64,000 nucleotides of DNA, taken from NCBI GenBank assembly GCA_965214435.1, contig OZ243960.1, positions 1,488,001 to 1,552,000 on the forward strand, read 5' to 3'. Below are positions 8,364-16,772 of the stretch, one piece after another; position 1 is the first letter of the stretch; the number at the start of each line of letters is the position of its first letter. This DNA is from Rubrobacter_A sp965214435. Lineage in GTDB: Bacteria > Actinomycetota > Rubrobacteria > Rubrobacterales > Rubrobacteraceae. The position numbers and the translations under genes are program-made. The notes below the pieces were generated by a model that did no database searches, was not told where the DNA came from, and was given only the letters and a program-made list of their open reading frames with translations.

Positions 8364-9275
8364 ATGAAGGCCGCACGCTCCATACTCTCCGTCCCCGCCT
8401 CGAACGAAAAGATGGTCGAGAAGGGCCTGTCCTCCGCAGCGGACACGGTCTTTCTCGACCTCGAAGACGCCGTGGCCCCGGACGCCAAACCCGACGCCCG
8501 GCGAACCGTAATTCAATCTCTACAAAACTTTGATTGGCACGGACGCCCGAAGCTCTATCGCGCCAACACCCTCGACACCCCATTCTTCTACCGGGACCTC
8601 ATAGAAATAGTCGAGGCCGCCGGAGACGAGCTTGACGCCATAATGCTCCCGAAAGTCACCCGTCCGGAAGACCTTTACGCCGCCGGCACCCTGCTCTTCC
8701 AGCTAGAAGCCGCCACCGGCCTCCCGCCCGGCAAGATAAAACTCGAAGCCCAGATAGAGAACGCCGCCGGGCTCGCCAACATAGACGGCATAGCCAGCGG
8801 CAGCGACCGGCTAACGGCGCTGCACTTCGGCCCCGGCGACTTCGCCGCCAGCCTGAACATGCCGCAGACCAGCATCGGGACGATGGACGAGTGGGACGCC
8901 GTCTACCCCGGCCACCGCTTCCACTACGCCATGCACCGGATAGTCGTCGCCGCCCGCGCCGCGGGCTTGCGGGCTATAGACGGACCCGTGGCGGACTACC
9001 GGGACGAGAAAGGGCTCAGGAATAGCTGCCTGCTCGCCCGTTCTCTAGGTTACGATGGCAAGTGGTGCATCCACCCGTCTCAGATAGAGACCGTAAACGA
9101 AGTCTTCTCTCCTACGGAAAGAGAGCTTGAGTGGGCTCGCAAGGTGGTAGCGGCTTACGAGGAGGCGAGTGCCGGAGGGGCCGGATCGCTGAGCTTAGAC
9201 GGCCAGATGGTAGATGCCGCTTCGATAAGGGTAGCCCGTAATATCCTGGGCTCCGGTGCGTCGCGGGGCGACTAG
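8364..9275 (+). CDS. HpcH/HpaI-family CoA-ester lyase, malyl-CoA lyase-like
   Basis: A 303-residue CitE/Mcl-type aldolase of the TIM-barrel C-C lyase family. Such enzymes join glyoxylate to acetyl-CoA or propionyl-CoA (malyl-CoA, methylmalyl-CoA) or cleave the products, using Mg2+. Visible motifs are VFLDLEDAVAPD (29-40), MLPKVTRPEDLYAAG, EAQIENAAGL with metal-ligand Glu132, LHFGPGDFAASLNM with Asp159, and WCIHPSQIETVNEVFSP. It follows glcF by 27 bases on the same strand, so it probably uses the glyoxylate made by GlcDEF. The exact CoA ester is not decided by sequence; citramalyl-CoA lyase is the main alternative. Confidence 0.87.
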   Translation: MKAARSILSVPASNEKMVEKGLSSAADTVFLDLEDAVAPDAKPDARRTVIQSLQNFDWHGRPKLYRANTLDTPFFYRDLIEIVEAAGDELDAIMLPKVTRPEDLYAAGTLLFQLEAATGLPPGKIKLEAQIENAAGLANIDGIASGSDRLTALHFGPGDFAASLNMPQTSIGTMDEWDAVYPGHRFHYAMHRIVVAARAAGLRAIDGPVADYRDEKGLRNSCLLARSLGYDGKWCIHPSQIETVNEVFSPTERELEWARKVVAAYEEASAGGAGSLSLDGQMVDAASIRVARNILGSGASRGD

Positions 9276-9649
9276 ACTAGAACTTGTATCAAACTACCGC
9301 AAAGACCAGGAGCAGGCTCGTCAGCACTATAACCACCGATACAAACCTTCAGTTTCGCTCGTAGCTGCTTTTCTCTCGATCAGCCTTCGTCAGCCGGATG
9401 GCTACTGCTGTTCTAACTAACAGGCTGGAAATCGAAATACGCGGCATAAGATTCATAGCAGTTAAAATTTAGTTGGTGTTGTAACAATCAACCGCATGAC
9501 GCCGCCAGAAACGGCGATCCCGAAAGTAGAGAGCCTCGAGAATTACTACGGCTGATGAGAGAGTAGTCCTGGTTTATGCGTCGCTACCGTGACATTTGTA
9601 ATACTGGAATCGTTATACGCCGCACTTCCAGCGGTAGCTCCGGCCCTCC
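9276..9649. other. intergenic region, possible broken small membrane-protein frame on minus strand
   Basis: No long gene is present. On the minus strand, ATG 9456 opens 35 codons ending SSYERN, then a TGA (9349-9351) and 23 in-frame codons RFVSVVIVLTSLLLVFAVV-type that form a perfect membrane segment before a second stop. No ribosome site is seen. It may be chance or the relic of a small membrane protein. The rest is unremarkable and more AT-rich than the neighbouring genes. Confidence 0.3.
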
Positions 9650-9662
9650 TACACTGGACGGT
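9650..9662 (+). promoter_or_regulatory. -10 box TACACT set for a leaderless transcript
   Basis: TACACT (9650-9655) lies seven bases before ATG 9663 and no ribosome site is present. This places the probable transcription start at or within a base or two of the ATG, matching the arrangement seen at 3222, 11507, 32885 and 40978. Confidence 0.5.
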
Positions 9663-10619
9663 ATGTTGGAGAACATTACAAACGTCCGTCGGGAGAATGT
9701 TTTGAGAGCTGGGATAGACGATAGCGCCGTGCGGCTGGAGTCGGCGTCAAAAAGTTACGGGAGCCTGCGGGCGCTGGAGGAGACCAGCCTGGAGGTGCAG
9801 CCCGGGGAGATACTGGCCCTTCTGGGACCGAACGGGGCGGGCAAGACGACGGCGGTCTCGCTGATGCTGGGGTTGCGGGCTCCGTCGTCGGGGCGAGCCA
9901 GGATCTTCGGTCGGGACCCGCGAGAGCCGGCGAGCCGCAAGCGCGTCGGGGCGATGCTCCAGGAATCCGGGGTGCCGGAGACGCTCAAGGTGCGCGAGGT
10001 CGTAGAGATGTTCCGCCGCCTGTACGAAAAGCCGCTACCGGCGCGGGAAGCTCTGGAGGCCGCCGGGCTGGACGGGAAAGCCGGCTCGAAAGTCGGCCGG
10101 TTATCCGGCGGGGAGCGCCAGCGGCTGTACTTCGCGCTGTGCATCGTCGGGGACCCGGATCTGCTGTTTCTGGACGAGCCGACCGTCGGGCTGGATGTCG
10201 AGTCGCGGAGGCGGTTCTGGGAGAGGATCCAGTCCCTTCACTGCCGGGGAAAGACCATTGTCCTTACCACCCACTACCTCGAAGAAGCCGACGCGCTGGC
10301 CGAGCGGGTGGTCATTATCGGTCGTGGGCGAATTATCGCGGAAGGCACGCCGGCGGAGATTAAAGGCCGCGTGGGCGGCAAGTTCATCCGCTTCAAGTCT
10401 CCCGGACTAGAAGAAGCCGCCCTCCACTCGCTGCCGCACGCCCGGACGGCGGAGCGCCGGGAGGACCGCTTCGAGGTCTACTCCACCGAACCCGGCGAGA
10501 CCCTGGAGGAGTTGTTCCGCCGGGGCGTGAAGCCCCGCGAACTGGAAGTGATCGGCGCGGGCCTCGAACAGGCGTTCGTAGCCCTGACCGGCGATAAAGA
10601 ACAGGAGTACCAGAGATGA
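9663..10619 (+). CDS. ABC transporter ATP-binding protein (drug/lipid exporter, DrrA/CcmA type)
   Basis: ATPase of an ABC-2 exporter with the permease that follows. Walker A GPNGAGKTT, signature LSGGERQR, Walker B LLFLDEPTVGLD and switch His in LTTHYLEEAD are all present, then a C-terminal regulatory tail of about 90 residues. ATG 9663 is favoured because TACACT sits seven bases upstream. An in-frame ATG at 9576 gives a poorly conserved N-terminal extension, and GTG 9729 would give the family-typical short start (VRLESASKSYG). Its stop overlaps the permease ATG by four bases. The substrate is unknown. Confidence 0.9.
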   Translation: MLENITNVRRENVLRAGIDDSAVRLESASKSYGSLRALEETSLEVQPGEILALLGPNGAGKTTAVSLMLGLRAPSSGRARIFGRDPREPASRKRVGAMLQESGVPETLKVREVVEMFRRLYEKPLPAREALEAAGLDGKAGSKVGRLSGGERQRLYFALCIVGDPDLLFLDEPTVGLDVESRRRFWERIQSLHCRGKTIVLTTHYLEEADALAERVVIIGRGRIIAEGTPAEIKGRVGGKFIRFKSPGLEEAALHSLPHARTAERREDRFEVYSTEPGETLEELFRRGVKPRELEVIGAGLEQAFVALTGDKEQEYQR

Positions 10620-11422
10620 GCGAAGCTACCACGGAGCGCCCGGACTCCCAAGCCGGAACAACCCGGCGTCTACCGGTCTTGGCCTACTACGCCTACTGTG
10701 AAGTATTAAAGCTGCTCAGGATACCGGCGTTCGCCCTGCCGACCTTCCTGTTCCCGATACTCTTCTTCTCCATGTTCGGGCTGCCATACGTGGACGAGTC
10801 GCTCGGCGGCATCAACGCGGGGCGGTATGTCATGGCTTCTTACGGAACTTACGCGGTGATGGCGGTTGCGCTGTTCTCGTTCGGGGCGTCGGTCGCCGCC
10901 GAGCGGGGGTTGGGCTGGAACCGGCTGCTGCGGGCCACCCCGCTCTCGCCGCTAACGTACTTTACGGCGAAGATCTTCATGGCCGTTACCTTCGGGGTCG
11001 CGGTGCTGGCGGCGTTCTTCGCGTTCGGCGTGTTCGTCGGCGGGGTAAGCCTCGGTGCCGGGATATGGGCGGAGTTGACCGGGCTCCTGATCCTGGGCAT
11101 GTTCCCTTTTGTGGCGCTGGGACTTTTCCTCGGGTACGTGGCCGGCCCGAACTCGGCCGCCATTATCGCGAACTTCATTTTCCTGCCGCTGGCTTTCGGC
11201 TCGGGGCTATTCCTGCCGCTGGAGATGTTGCCGCAGGTCGTACAGGACATCGCCCCGTACCTGCCCTCGTACCACGCCGCACAGCTCGGCTGGACTACGC
11301 TCGGGGCGGGCGACGGTGGCTCGATGCTCTCGCACGGGCTGTGGATCACGGGCTATACGCTGCTGTTCCTGGCGATGGCGGTGATCGCCTACCGCCGGGA
11401 CGAAGGCCGGTCTTTCGGATGA
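10616..11422 (+). CDS. ABC-2 type transporter permease
   Basis: Membrane partner of the preceding ATPase, 268 residues with about six membrane spans. Typical ABC-2 elements are a cytoplasmic N-terminus, FPILFFSMFGLPYVD after the first span, RGLGWNRLLRATPLSPL in the coupling-helix region, and a C-terminal FIFLPLAFGSGLFLPLEMLP. The DrrB/CcmB-like arrangement fits export of a drug, lipid or other hydrophobic compound. The four-base ATGA overlap with the ATPase implies coupled translation. A sensor kinase and response regulator follow on the same strand, as in DesKR-type modules that control an adjacent membrane-stress exporter. Confidence 0.9.
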   Translation: MSEATTERPDSQAGTTRRLPVLAYYAYCEVLKLLRIPAFALPTFLFPILFFSMFGLPYVDESLGGINAGRYVMASYGTYAVMAVALFSFGASVAAERGLGWNRLLRATPLSPLTYFTAKIFMAVTFGVAVLAAFFAFGVFVGGVSLGAGIWAELTGLLILGMFPFVALGLFLGYVAGPNSAAIIANFIFLPLAFGSGLFLPLEMLPQVVQDIAPYLPSYHAAQLGWTTLGAGDGGSMLSHGLWITGYTLLFLAMAVIAYRRDEGRSFG

Positions 11423-11494
11423 TCTCCTGTACTGCGACCGGCTCTCCTTCGTGCTTTGAGCCCGGTCAGGGGCATGTCGACGGCGAGACTCGCC

Positions 11495-11506
11495 TATAAT
11501 CGGCAT
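11495..11506 (+). promoter_or_regulatory. consensus -10 box TATAAT of a leaderless kinase gene
   Basis: TATAAT (11495-11500) is followed by CGGCAT and then ATG 11507. No Shine-Dalgarno sequence is present. The kinase and regulator thus have their own promoter 73 bases after the permease stop. Confidence 0.6.
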
Positions 11507-12724
11507 ATGGACGAGAGAGAAGTGGGTAGAGAGTTAGAGGCGCGTAAAGACCTGTCGCGCGGCGATTACTACCTGGGGTTGCTGCTCAGCCTGGTATGGC
11601 TCCTATTCCTCATATTGCCGATCTACAGCCTGCTCACTTCCGACCTCTCGGCCCCGCGCATAGTCGTCGCTTTCGCCGCCATCGCGACCTTTGTCGTAGC
11701 CTACCTCTGGCTCGTGCTGGAAGGTCTCCTGGGTCCCTATAAAGGCTCCGGACCTGCACTACGCGGCACTACTATTGCGGCGCTCGTAACCCTGACGGTT
11801 CTGGTGGTCTTCCTGGCGGTCTTTTACAGCGCCGACTGGCTTTGGTTCCTGATCTTCGCCGGTACTTCTTCAGCTATGAGGCTTACGGCGCGCCAGGCCG
11901 TCTGGACCATCGCCGGTCTGGTGGTGGTAGCGGTCGGGGTCGGATGGACTCTAGGCGTAGTCTGGCAGAACTTGATGACCGTCGGACTGATCGTCGGCGG
12001 TTCCGGGCTCAGTGTGTTGGGTACGAACAGGATGCTCTCTACTATCCAGGAACTACGTGTCGCGCGGGAGGAGATCGCCCGCCTCGCTGTCTCCGAGGAG
12101 CGGCTACGCTTCGCCCGCGATCTGCACGACCTCTTGGGCCACAGCCTGTCCATGATTACGCTCAAGAGCGAACTGGCCGGCCGCCTCATAGAAGCCGCCC
12201 CGTATAAAGCGGCCGGCGAGATAGAAGACATCGAAGGCGTGGCCCGTGACGCCCTGCGAGAGGTGCGCGAGGCTGTCGCCGGTTACCGGCAGCCGAGGCT
12301 GGAAGCGGAGCTTACCGGTGCCCGGGAGATGCTCGGTGCGGCCGGTATCGAGTGCCGGTGCGACGTTGCTGCGGATTCTGGGACGGCGGCACTTCATCCG
12401 TCCGTGGAGGCCGTACTGGCCTGGGCCGTCCGCGAGGGGGTAACGAACGTGATCCGCCACAGCCGGGCTAATACTTGCGAGGTGCGCGTGAGCCGTAACG
12501 CGGCGGAGGCTAATGTCGAGGTAACGGACGATGGCCGCGGCGTGAACTGGGAATCTCTGGCCGGTAGCGGTCTGTCGGGGCTCGCCGAGCGGGTGGAGGC
12601 GCGGGGCGGTTCTCTTGAGGCTGGTCCCCAGGACTCGGGGGGATTCCGGCTAAAGGTAACGTTGCCGGTCGCCGGGGGACCAGTCGGCATGGTGGCCGGA
12701 GGAGGGGAGAGGCGTTCCGGATGA
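11507..12724 (+). CDS. sensor histidine kinase, DesK/NarX-like (HisKA_3)
   Basis: Membrane sensor of a two-component system. The first 175 residues form about five to six membrane spans without a large extracellular domain, as in DesK. A HisKA_3 dimerisation domain follows with phospho-acceptor His207 in RFARDLHDLLGHSLSM, then an HATPase_c domain with GVTNVIRHSRA (N box), VTDDGRGVNWE (G1) and GLSGLAERVEARGG (G2). ATG 11507 is chosen over an in-frame ATG at 11456 because TATAAT lies six bases before it. Its stop overlaps the response regulator ATG, so the pair is co-translated. Confidence 0.92.
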   Translation: MDEREVGRELEARKDLSRGDYYLGLLLSLVWLLFLILPIYSLLTSDLSAPRIVVAFAAIATFVVAYLWLVLEGLLGPYKGSGPALRGTTIAALVTLTVLVVFLAVFYSADWLWFLIFAGTSSAMRLTARQAVWTIAGLVVVAVGVGWTLGVVWQNLMTVGLIVGGSGLSVLGTNRMLSTIQELRVAREEIARLAVSEERLRFARDLHDLLGHSLSMITLKSELAGRLIEAAPYKAAGEIEDIEGVARDALREVREAVAGYRQPRLEAELTGAREMLGAAGIECRCDVAADSGTAALHPSVEAVLAWAVREGVTNVIRHSRANTCEVRVSRNAAEANVEVTDDGRGVNWESLAGSGLSGLAERVEARGGSLEAGPQDSGGFRLKVTLPVAGGPVGMVAGGGERRSG

Positions 12725-13323
12725 TACGGGTACTACTGGCTGAGGACCAGGCGATGGTGCGGGGGGCGCTCGCGGCGCTGTTGGACCTGGAGGGTGACAT
12801 CGAGATCGTGGCCGAAGCCGCCCGGGGAGATGAGGTAATACCGAAAGCCCTGGATGTACGACCGGACGTGGCGCTGCTCGACATCGAGATGCCCGGCGGT
12901 GACGGGCTTTCCGCGGCGGGTGGGCTGCGCGACCGGCTGCCGGGCTGCCGGGTCCTGATCCTAACGACGTTCGGCCGGTCCGGTTACCTGCGGCGGGCGA
13001 TGGAGAGCGGGGCCGCGGGCTTCCTGCTAAAAGACGCCCCGGCGAGCGAGCTTGCCGGCGCTATCCGCCGGGCGGTGGCCGGCGAGCGGGTGGTGGACCC
13101 GGTACTCGCTGCCACGGCCCTTAGCGAGGAGGACCCGCTGACGTCCCGGGAGCGCGAGATACTGGCCGTTTCTTCGGGCGGAGCGAGCGCTGCGGAGATC
13201 GCCGCGAAGCTCTATCTCTCCGAGGGCACGGTACGCAATCACTTATCCACGGTCATAAAGAAGCTCGGTGTCCACAACCGGGCGGAGGCGGCGCGGCTCG
13301 CCGAGAGAAAGGGCTGGCTGTAG
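12721..13323 (+). CDS. NarL/LuxR-family response regulator
   Basis: DNA-binding response regulator of 200 residues, partner of the overlapping kinase. The receiver domain (1-120) shows acidic residues AEDQ, phospho-acceptor Asp54 in VALLDIEMPGGDG, Thr in LTTFGR and Lys in FLLKDAPASEL. The LuxR-type helix-turn-helix domain at the C-terminus reads LTSREREILAV, AEIAAKLYLSEGTVRNHLS and KLGVHNRAEAARLA. ATG 12721 overlaps the kinase stop TGA. The obvious candidate target is the ABC-2 exporter operon just upstream; that is inferred from position only. Confidence 0.94.
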   Translation: MIRVLLAEDQAMVRGALAALLDLEGDIEIVAEAARGDEVIPKALDVRPDVALLDIEMPGGDGLSAAGGLRDRLPGCRVLILTTFGRSGYLRRAMESGAAGFLLKDAPASELAGAIRRAVAGERVVDPVLAATALSEEDPLTSREREILAVSSGGASAAEIAAKLYLSEGTVRNHLSTVIKKLGVHNRAEAARLAERKGWL

Positions 13324-13414
13324 CTTTCCGTGGCTGGTGGCCGGTGGGTTCCGGTTCCGGTACAGTGGGCTTGTGAGGTAACTGGTAGAAGTTCGGACGC
13401 GTGGGAGTCAGGCT

Positions 13415-13867
13415 TTGCCCCGGAAATGGGTAATCTCTTTAATCGTTTTCTGTGCCGGGCTCAACGGGGCGGGTTTCATGTGGGGCATCTTCGAGCCGAT
13501 ACCGTTGTACGACGAGGTGGCCCACCTCCTGACGCCATTCGTGCTTGTCGCCCTTACGGCGGAGATCATCTACCGCAGCGGCGGGGACGACGACTTTTTT
13601 AACACCCCGCGGCACGCGATCATCACCGGGGCCGTGATCGGTCTCGTCGGAGCCGTAGCCTGGGAAGGTGTCGAAGTCCTTCTGGACCTTATGGGCGTCC
13701 AGGTCTCCCACGCGCCGGTCGACACCGTTGTGGACGTCCTGCTCGGCGTCCTCGGCGGCGCGGCCGGGGCCTACGTGGCCGACCGCTACCTCGACCGCCT
13801 CTTCGGGGTCTCACGCACCAACGCCCGGGTCCAGGTCCAGAATCGCCGTCAGCGTCGCGTCCGCTAG
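13415..13867 (+). CDS. small conserved membrane protein, DUF2238/YjdF-like
   Basis: A 150-residue protein with about four membrane segments and a basic tail. The stretch IPLYDEVAHLLTPFVL and the later VDTVVDVLLGVLGGAAGAYV resemble the paired YD..H and DT..D motifs of the DUF2238/YjdF family of bacterial membrane proteins, whose function is unknown. The start is TTG 13415, with no good ribosome site, so the start is uncertain. It lies 91 bases after the response regulator on the same strand. The C-terminal RVQVQNRRQRRVR is strongly basic and likely cytoplasmic. Confidence 0.7.
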   Translation: MPRKWVISLIVFCAGLNGAGFMWGIFEPIPLYDEVAHLLTPFVLVALTAEIIYRSGGDDDFFNTPRHAIITGAVIGLVGAVAWEGVEVLLDLMGVQVSHAPVDTVVDVLLGVLGGAAGAYVADRYLDRLFGVSRTNARVQVQNRRQRRVR

Positions 13868-14078
13868 CCCGGACCGGATATCCTCCAGCCGTACTCGTCC
13901 AGCGTACCGTAGAGTGACCGGCCGGCGAAGTTACCTGCTACGAGATCTGCTTCCGCCGCGCGCCGGTTGTTCGGTGCCACCGTAACTTCGTCTAGCTACT
14001 TGGATCCGCGTCCGGTGTCCGGTTAGACTGCCGTTTTACGGCTTCCGAGCCCGGCGTAAGGCGCGAGCCCGCACTTTG

Positions 14079-15314
14079 TTAACCGCCGGAGCTGGCCCGG
14101 GACCTCCGGCCGTAAAACCGGGTCAGCGGCGCGGCGCTCACCCCGTGCACCAGAATGGAAGCGCTCACCACCAGACTCCCCACGATCCAGACTTCCCGCA
14201 AGCCCACGGTGTGCTCCGCGAGCGTTGAGTAGTAGATAGCCGCCACACCTATGGGACCGAACCACCCCGCGAACAGTCCATCCTGCCTTCCCCCCATTGC
14301 GGGCACCCGGCCCGCCAGCCATAAGACCCCCGGCAGCCGCCGGAAAAGGAGGACCAGAAGGACGAGGACCGGGCCTCTCCACCCGAGGTCCACCCACTCG
14401 GCCCACGGCAGAGCCAGTCCCAGGAGCACGAAGACCGGCAGGACAAAAAAGCGGTTGACAGCATCGTCTATCTGGTCTTCTTCCTGCTGCTCGCCGGTGC
14501 TCACGGCCATGTTGAGCGCTATGCCGGCGGCAAAGACCGCGAGGATGCCGTCGGTGCCGACCAGCCGGGTAGAGCCTAGCGCGGCGAGCGCCACGGCGAT
14601 GGTGTAGGCCAGGAAAGAAGGTTCTCTTATCTCACCCCTTTTGCGCGCCCACTCCAAAAGCTTGCCGGAAGCGTAACCTATCAGAGCACCGAGGATCACC
14701 GCCCCCAGAACCTCCCACAGTATGACGCGCGTGAGCCACTGCACGGCGGCTTCTCCGGCGGGCCGCTCCAGCATCAGGATAGCCAGGAAAACGAACGGGT
14801 AGGCGAGCCCGTCGTTGGCCCCGGACTCGCCGGAGAGTAGATGACGCAGGCGGGCGGGCAGGTTGCTCTCGGCCACCTCTCCCTGCACTATCGAGGAGGC
14901 GACTACCGGGTCGGTAGGAGTAATTATGGCCCCGACGAGCATCGCCGCCCAGAACGACAACCCCAAGACGGCGTAGGCGAGCAACCCGCTGACGACAAAC
15001 ATCAGCACCATTACCGGACCGAGCATTACGAGCAGGGAACGCCAGTGGCTAAAAGGGTAGCCTTTGGGTAGTCTGAGGGCTATCTCCATCATCGAGATCG
15101 CTATGGTAAAGCGGGCCGCCTGCTCCAAGATAATAGTCTGGTCCGCCCAGTTTGCGGGGTCCAGTATTCCCAGGACGGACGGTCCTATCAGCACCCCACT
15201 CAAGAGCGCTACCAGGGGCACCGACAGAAAGCTGCGCTTTAGCGGCGCGGAGAAGACCCCGACCAGGAGAACTACCCCGCCGACGGTCAGCAATACTATA
15301 TTCAGGGTACTCAA
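14079..15314 (-). CDS. monovalent cation/proton antiporter, CPA1 (NhaP-type)
   Basis: About 411 residues with roughly twelve membrane spans, exchanging Na+ or K+ for H+. Motifs include LLSGVLIGPSVLG, the ion-site helix region GAIITPTDPVVASSIV, LLSGESGANDGLAYPFVF (the ND-type core motif) and FAAGIALNMAVS. GTG 15335 gives a longer frame, but a GGGAGGT ribosome site lies inside that extension seven bases before TTG 15314, so TTG is the likely start (MSTLNIVLL). A seven-base inverted repeat lies 27 bases upstream. The C-terminus ends soon after the last span, without the large regulatory tail of some CPA1 proteins. Confidence 0.9.
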   Translation of the reverse strand: MSTLNIVLLTVGGVVLLVGVFSAPLKRSFLSVPLVALLSGVLIGPSVLGILDPANWADQTIILEQAARFTIAISMMEIALRLPKGYPFSHWRSLLVMLGPVMVLMFVVSGLLAYAVLGLSFWAAMLVGAIITPTDPVVASSIVQGEVAESNLPARLRHLLSGESGANDGLAYPFVFLAILMLERPAGEAAVQWLTRVILWEVLGAVILGALIGYASGKLLEWARKRGEIREPSFLAYTIAVALAALGSTRLVGTDGILAVFAAGIALNMAVSTGEQQEEDQIDDAVNRFFVLPVFVLLGLALPWAEWVDLGWRGPVLVLLVLLFRRLPGVLWLAGRVPAMGGRQDGLFAGWFGPIGVAAIYYSTLAEHTVGLREVWIVGSLVVSASILVHGVSAAPLTRFYGRRSRASSGG

Positions 15315-15340
15315 ACCTCTACCTCCCCGCGCCACACTCT

Positions 15341-15367
15341 GGACACCGGGTTGTACACCAGGTGTCC
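15341..15367. promoter_or_regulatory. inverted repeat upstream of the antiporter gene
   Basis: GGACACC (15341-15347) and GGTGTCC (15361-15367) are exact reverse complements with a 13-base spacer, 27 bases before TTG 15314. Position and symmetry fit an operator controlling antiporter expression. No regulator gene is adjacent. Confidence 0.4.
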
Positions 15368-15543
15368 TCCAGCAACCATTTGAGGCGTATAGCTGCCCGG
15401 ATCAAGCGTCCGCTAACCAGCGTAGCTTGCAGTCCAAGCCCGGCACCGGAGATGGCTCCGCGTCCGCCAACGCCCGGCATGCGAACCACCTCTTTGGAAC
15501 AAGCTCAATCCCCGTAGGCTTACGACCCGGTTTGGAAAAGCCG

Positions 15544-15654
15544 GGGTTTGAGGCGCTGTCCGGGCCGATGGAGATGGTGACCGGGAGGATCGCGGCTCTG
15601 CGCGATCCACAAGGGGCGGTGTTCGCGATCTTTGGGGGCGAGACCGACGACTAA
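15544..15654 (+). pseudogene. C-terminal remnant of a VOC (glyoxalase/bleomycin-resistance) protein
   Basis: The last 36 codons before TAA 15652-15654 read as a typical VOC-superfamily end: GPMEMVTGRIAALRDPQGAV, then FAIFGGETDD. The DPQGA.F motif with a preceding GR.A. strand is characteristic. Upstream of about 15544 the similarity stops, and the open frame only continues because it is antisense to the antiporter gene. No start codon with a ribosome site precedes it. This is most likely a decayed gene fragment, not a functional short protein. Confidence 0.6.
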
Positions 15655-15689
15655 GAGCTCGCCGGTCGCCGGAGCGGTAAGCCGGCTCT

Positions 15690-16745
15690 TTAGAGACCCG
15701 GACGGTAGATGTACTGTAGCTCGGGTCCCGGGTTAAGGCCGGCGGCTTTCAAGGTCCGTAGGGCTTCGGGTTCCTGGGGGGCGAGGCGGGCCTGGAGGGA
15801 GCCGAACAGGCCGGGGCTCTGGGTGTAGCGGACGACGCGGGCGTCGCTGACGTCCGCGAGGTTTTCGGTGGTATCGACCGCCTGGGAGAGGTTACCGGTC
15901 TCGTCTACCAAGCCAAGTTCCTCGGCCTGTAGTCCGGAGTAGATTCTGCCGTCCGAGATCTCCCGTACCCGGTCTTCGGGCAGGTCGCGGCCCTCTGCTA
16001 TTACGTCCACGAACTGGGAGTAGGAGTCCTGGACCACGCTGTCCAGGATGTCGCGTTCCTCTGGGGTGAGGTCCTCGAACTGGGAGCCTATGTCCTTGAA
16101 CTCGCCGCTCGTGACGGAGACCTGCTTTATACCGTACTTATCGGCGGCTTCGGAGAAGTTCAGGAAAGAGAGGATCACGCCTATAGAGCCGGTGATCGTG
16201 GCGGTGTTCGCAACTATCCGGTCGGCGGCGGTGGCAATGTAGTAGCCGCCGGAGGCCGCCGTGTCCTCCATCGAAACTACGACCGGCTTGTCCGACTCTT
16301 CCTTGAAGTCGAGGATTAGCTGGTGCATCTGGTCGCTGGCTACCACCGCGCCGCCGGGAGAGTTAACCTCCAGGATGACCGCCCGGACGTTGCCGTCGTC
16401 GGCGGCCTGATCCAACTGGCTCCGGAGCGCGTCGGGGGTCGCGCCGCCTCCGCCGCCCAGCAGACCTCCGCCGCCGGCCTGATCGCTTATAACCCCCGCG
16501 ACGGGCAGCACGGCTATCTTCTCGCTACCCTCGCCCTGAACGTACTCTTCCTGCCACTCGACGCCGCCACCGCCGCCTCCGGCCGACCCACCACCCGGAC
16601 TGGCGACCAGCACGAGCACCACGGTAGCGATTATCAGGAAGAACAGTAGGAGTATGCCGCCGAGTACCCACGGCCACACCCGCCGGCGCCGGCCCTGGCT
16701 CCGCCCTCCGGAGTTCGCCGTGCCTGTGTTGGATCCCGCTTCCAT
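15690..16745 (-). CDS. sppA: signal peptide peptidase SppA (serine/lysine protease, S49)
   Basis: Membrane-anchored protease degrading remnant signal peptides. One N-terminal membrane span (about residues 24-49) is followed by a Gly-rich linker and the protease domain. EVNSPGGAVVASDQM, the nucleophile Ser165 in DTAASGGYYIATAADRI, GSIGVI and the general-base Lys217 in SGEFKDIGSQFEDLTPEER are all visible. At 351 residues it is the short single-domain SppA type of Gram-positive bacteria. ATG 16745 follows AGAAGGAGAAG. It lies 27 bases after the Yip1-domain gene on the same strand and is probably co-transcribed with it. Confidence 0.93.
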   Translation of the reverse strand: MEAGSNTGTANSGGRSQGRRRRVWPWVLGGILLLFFLIIATVVLVLVASPGGGSAGGGGGGVEWQEEYVQGEGSEKIAVLPVAGVISDQAGGGGLLGGGGGATPDALRSQLDQAADDGNVRAVILEVNSPGGAVVASDQMHQLILDFKEESDKPVVVSMEDTAASGGYYIATAADRIVANTATITGSIGVILSFLNFSEAADKYGIKQVSVTSGEFKDIGSQFEDLTPEERDILDSVVQDSYSQFVDVIAEGRDLPEDRVREISDGRIYSGLQAEELGLVDETGNLSQAVDTTENLADVSDARVVRYTQSPGLFGSLQARLAPQEPEALRTLKAAGLNPGPELQYIYRPGL

Positions 16746-16772
16746 AAAACTTCTCCTTCTAAATTAGACTTT

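Noticed and set aside
13800..13985. Possible minus-strand gene tail reading LRYAGRVRLEDIRSGLADAT and a nearby frame with TLDEYGWRISGPG
   Set aside because: Needs a frameshift or passes an in-frame TAG, lacks a ribosome site and overlaps the 3' end of the DUF2238-like gene; too short to support.
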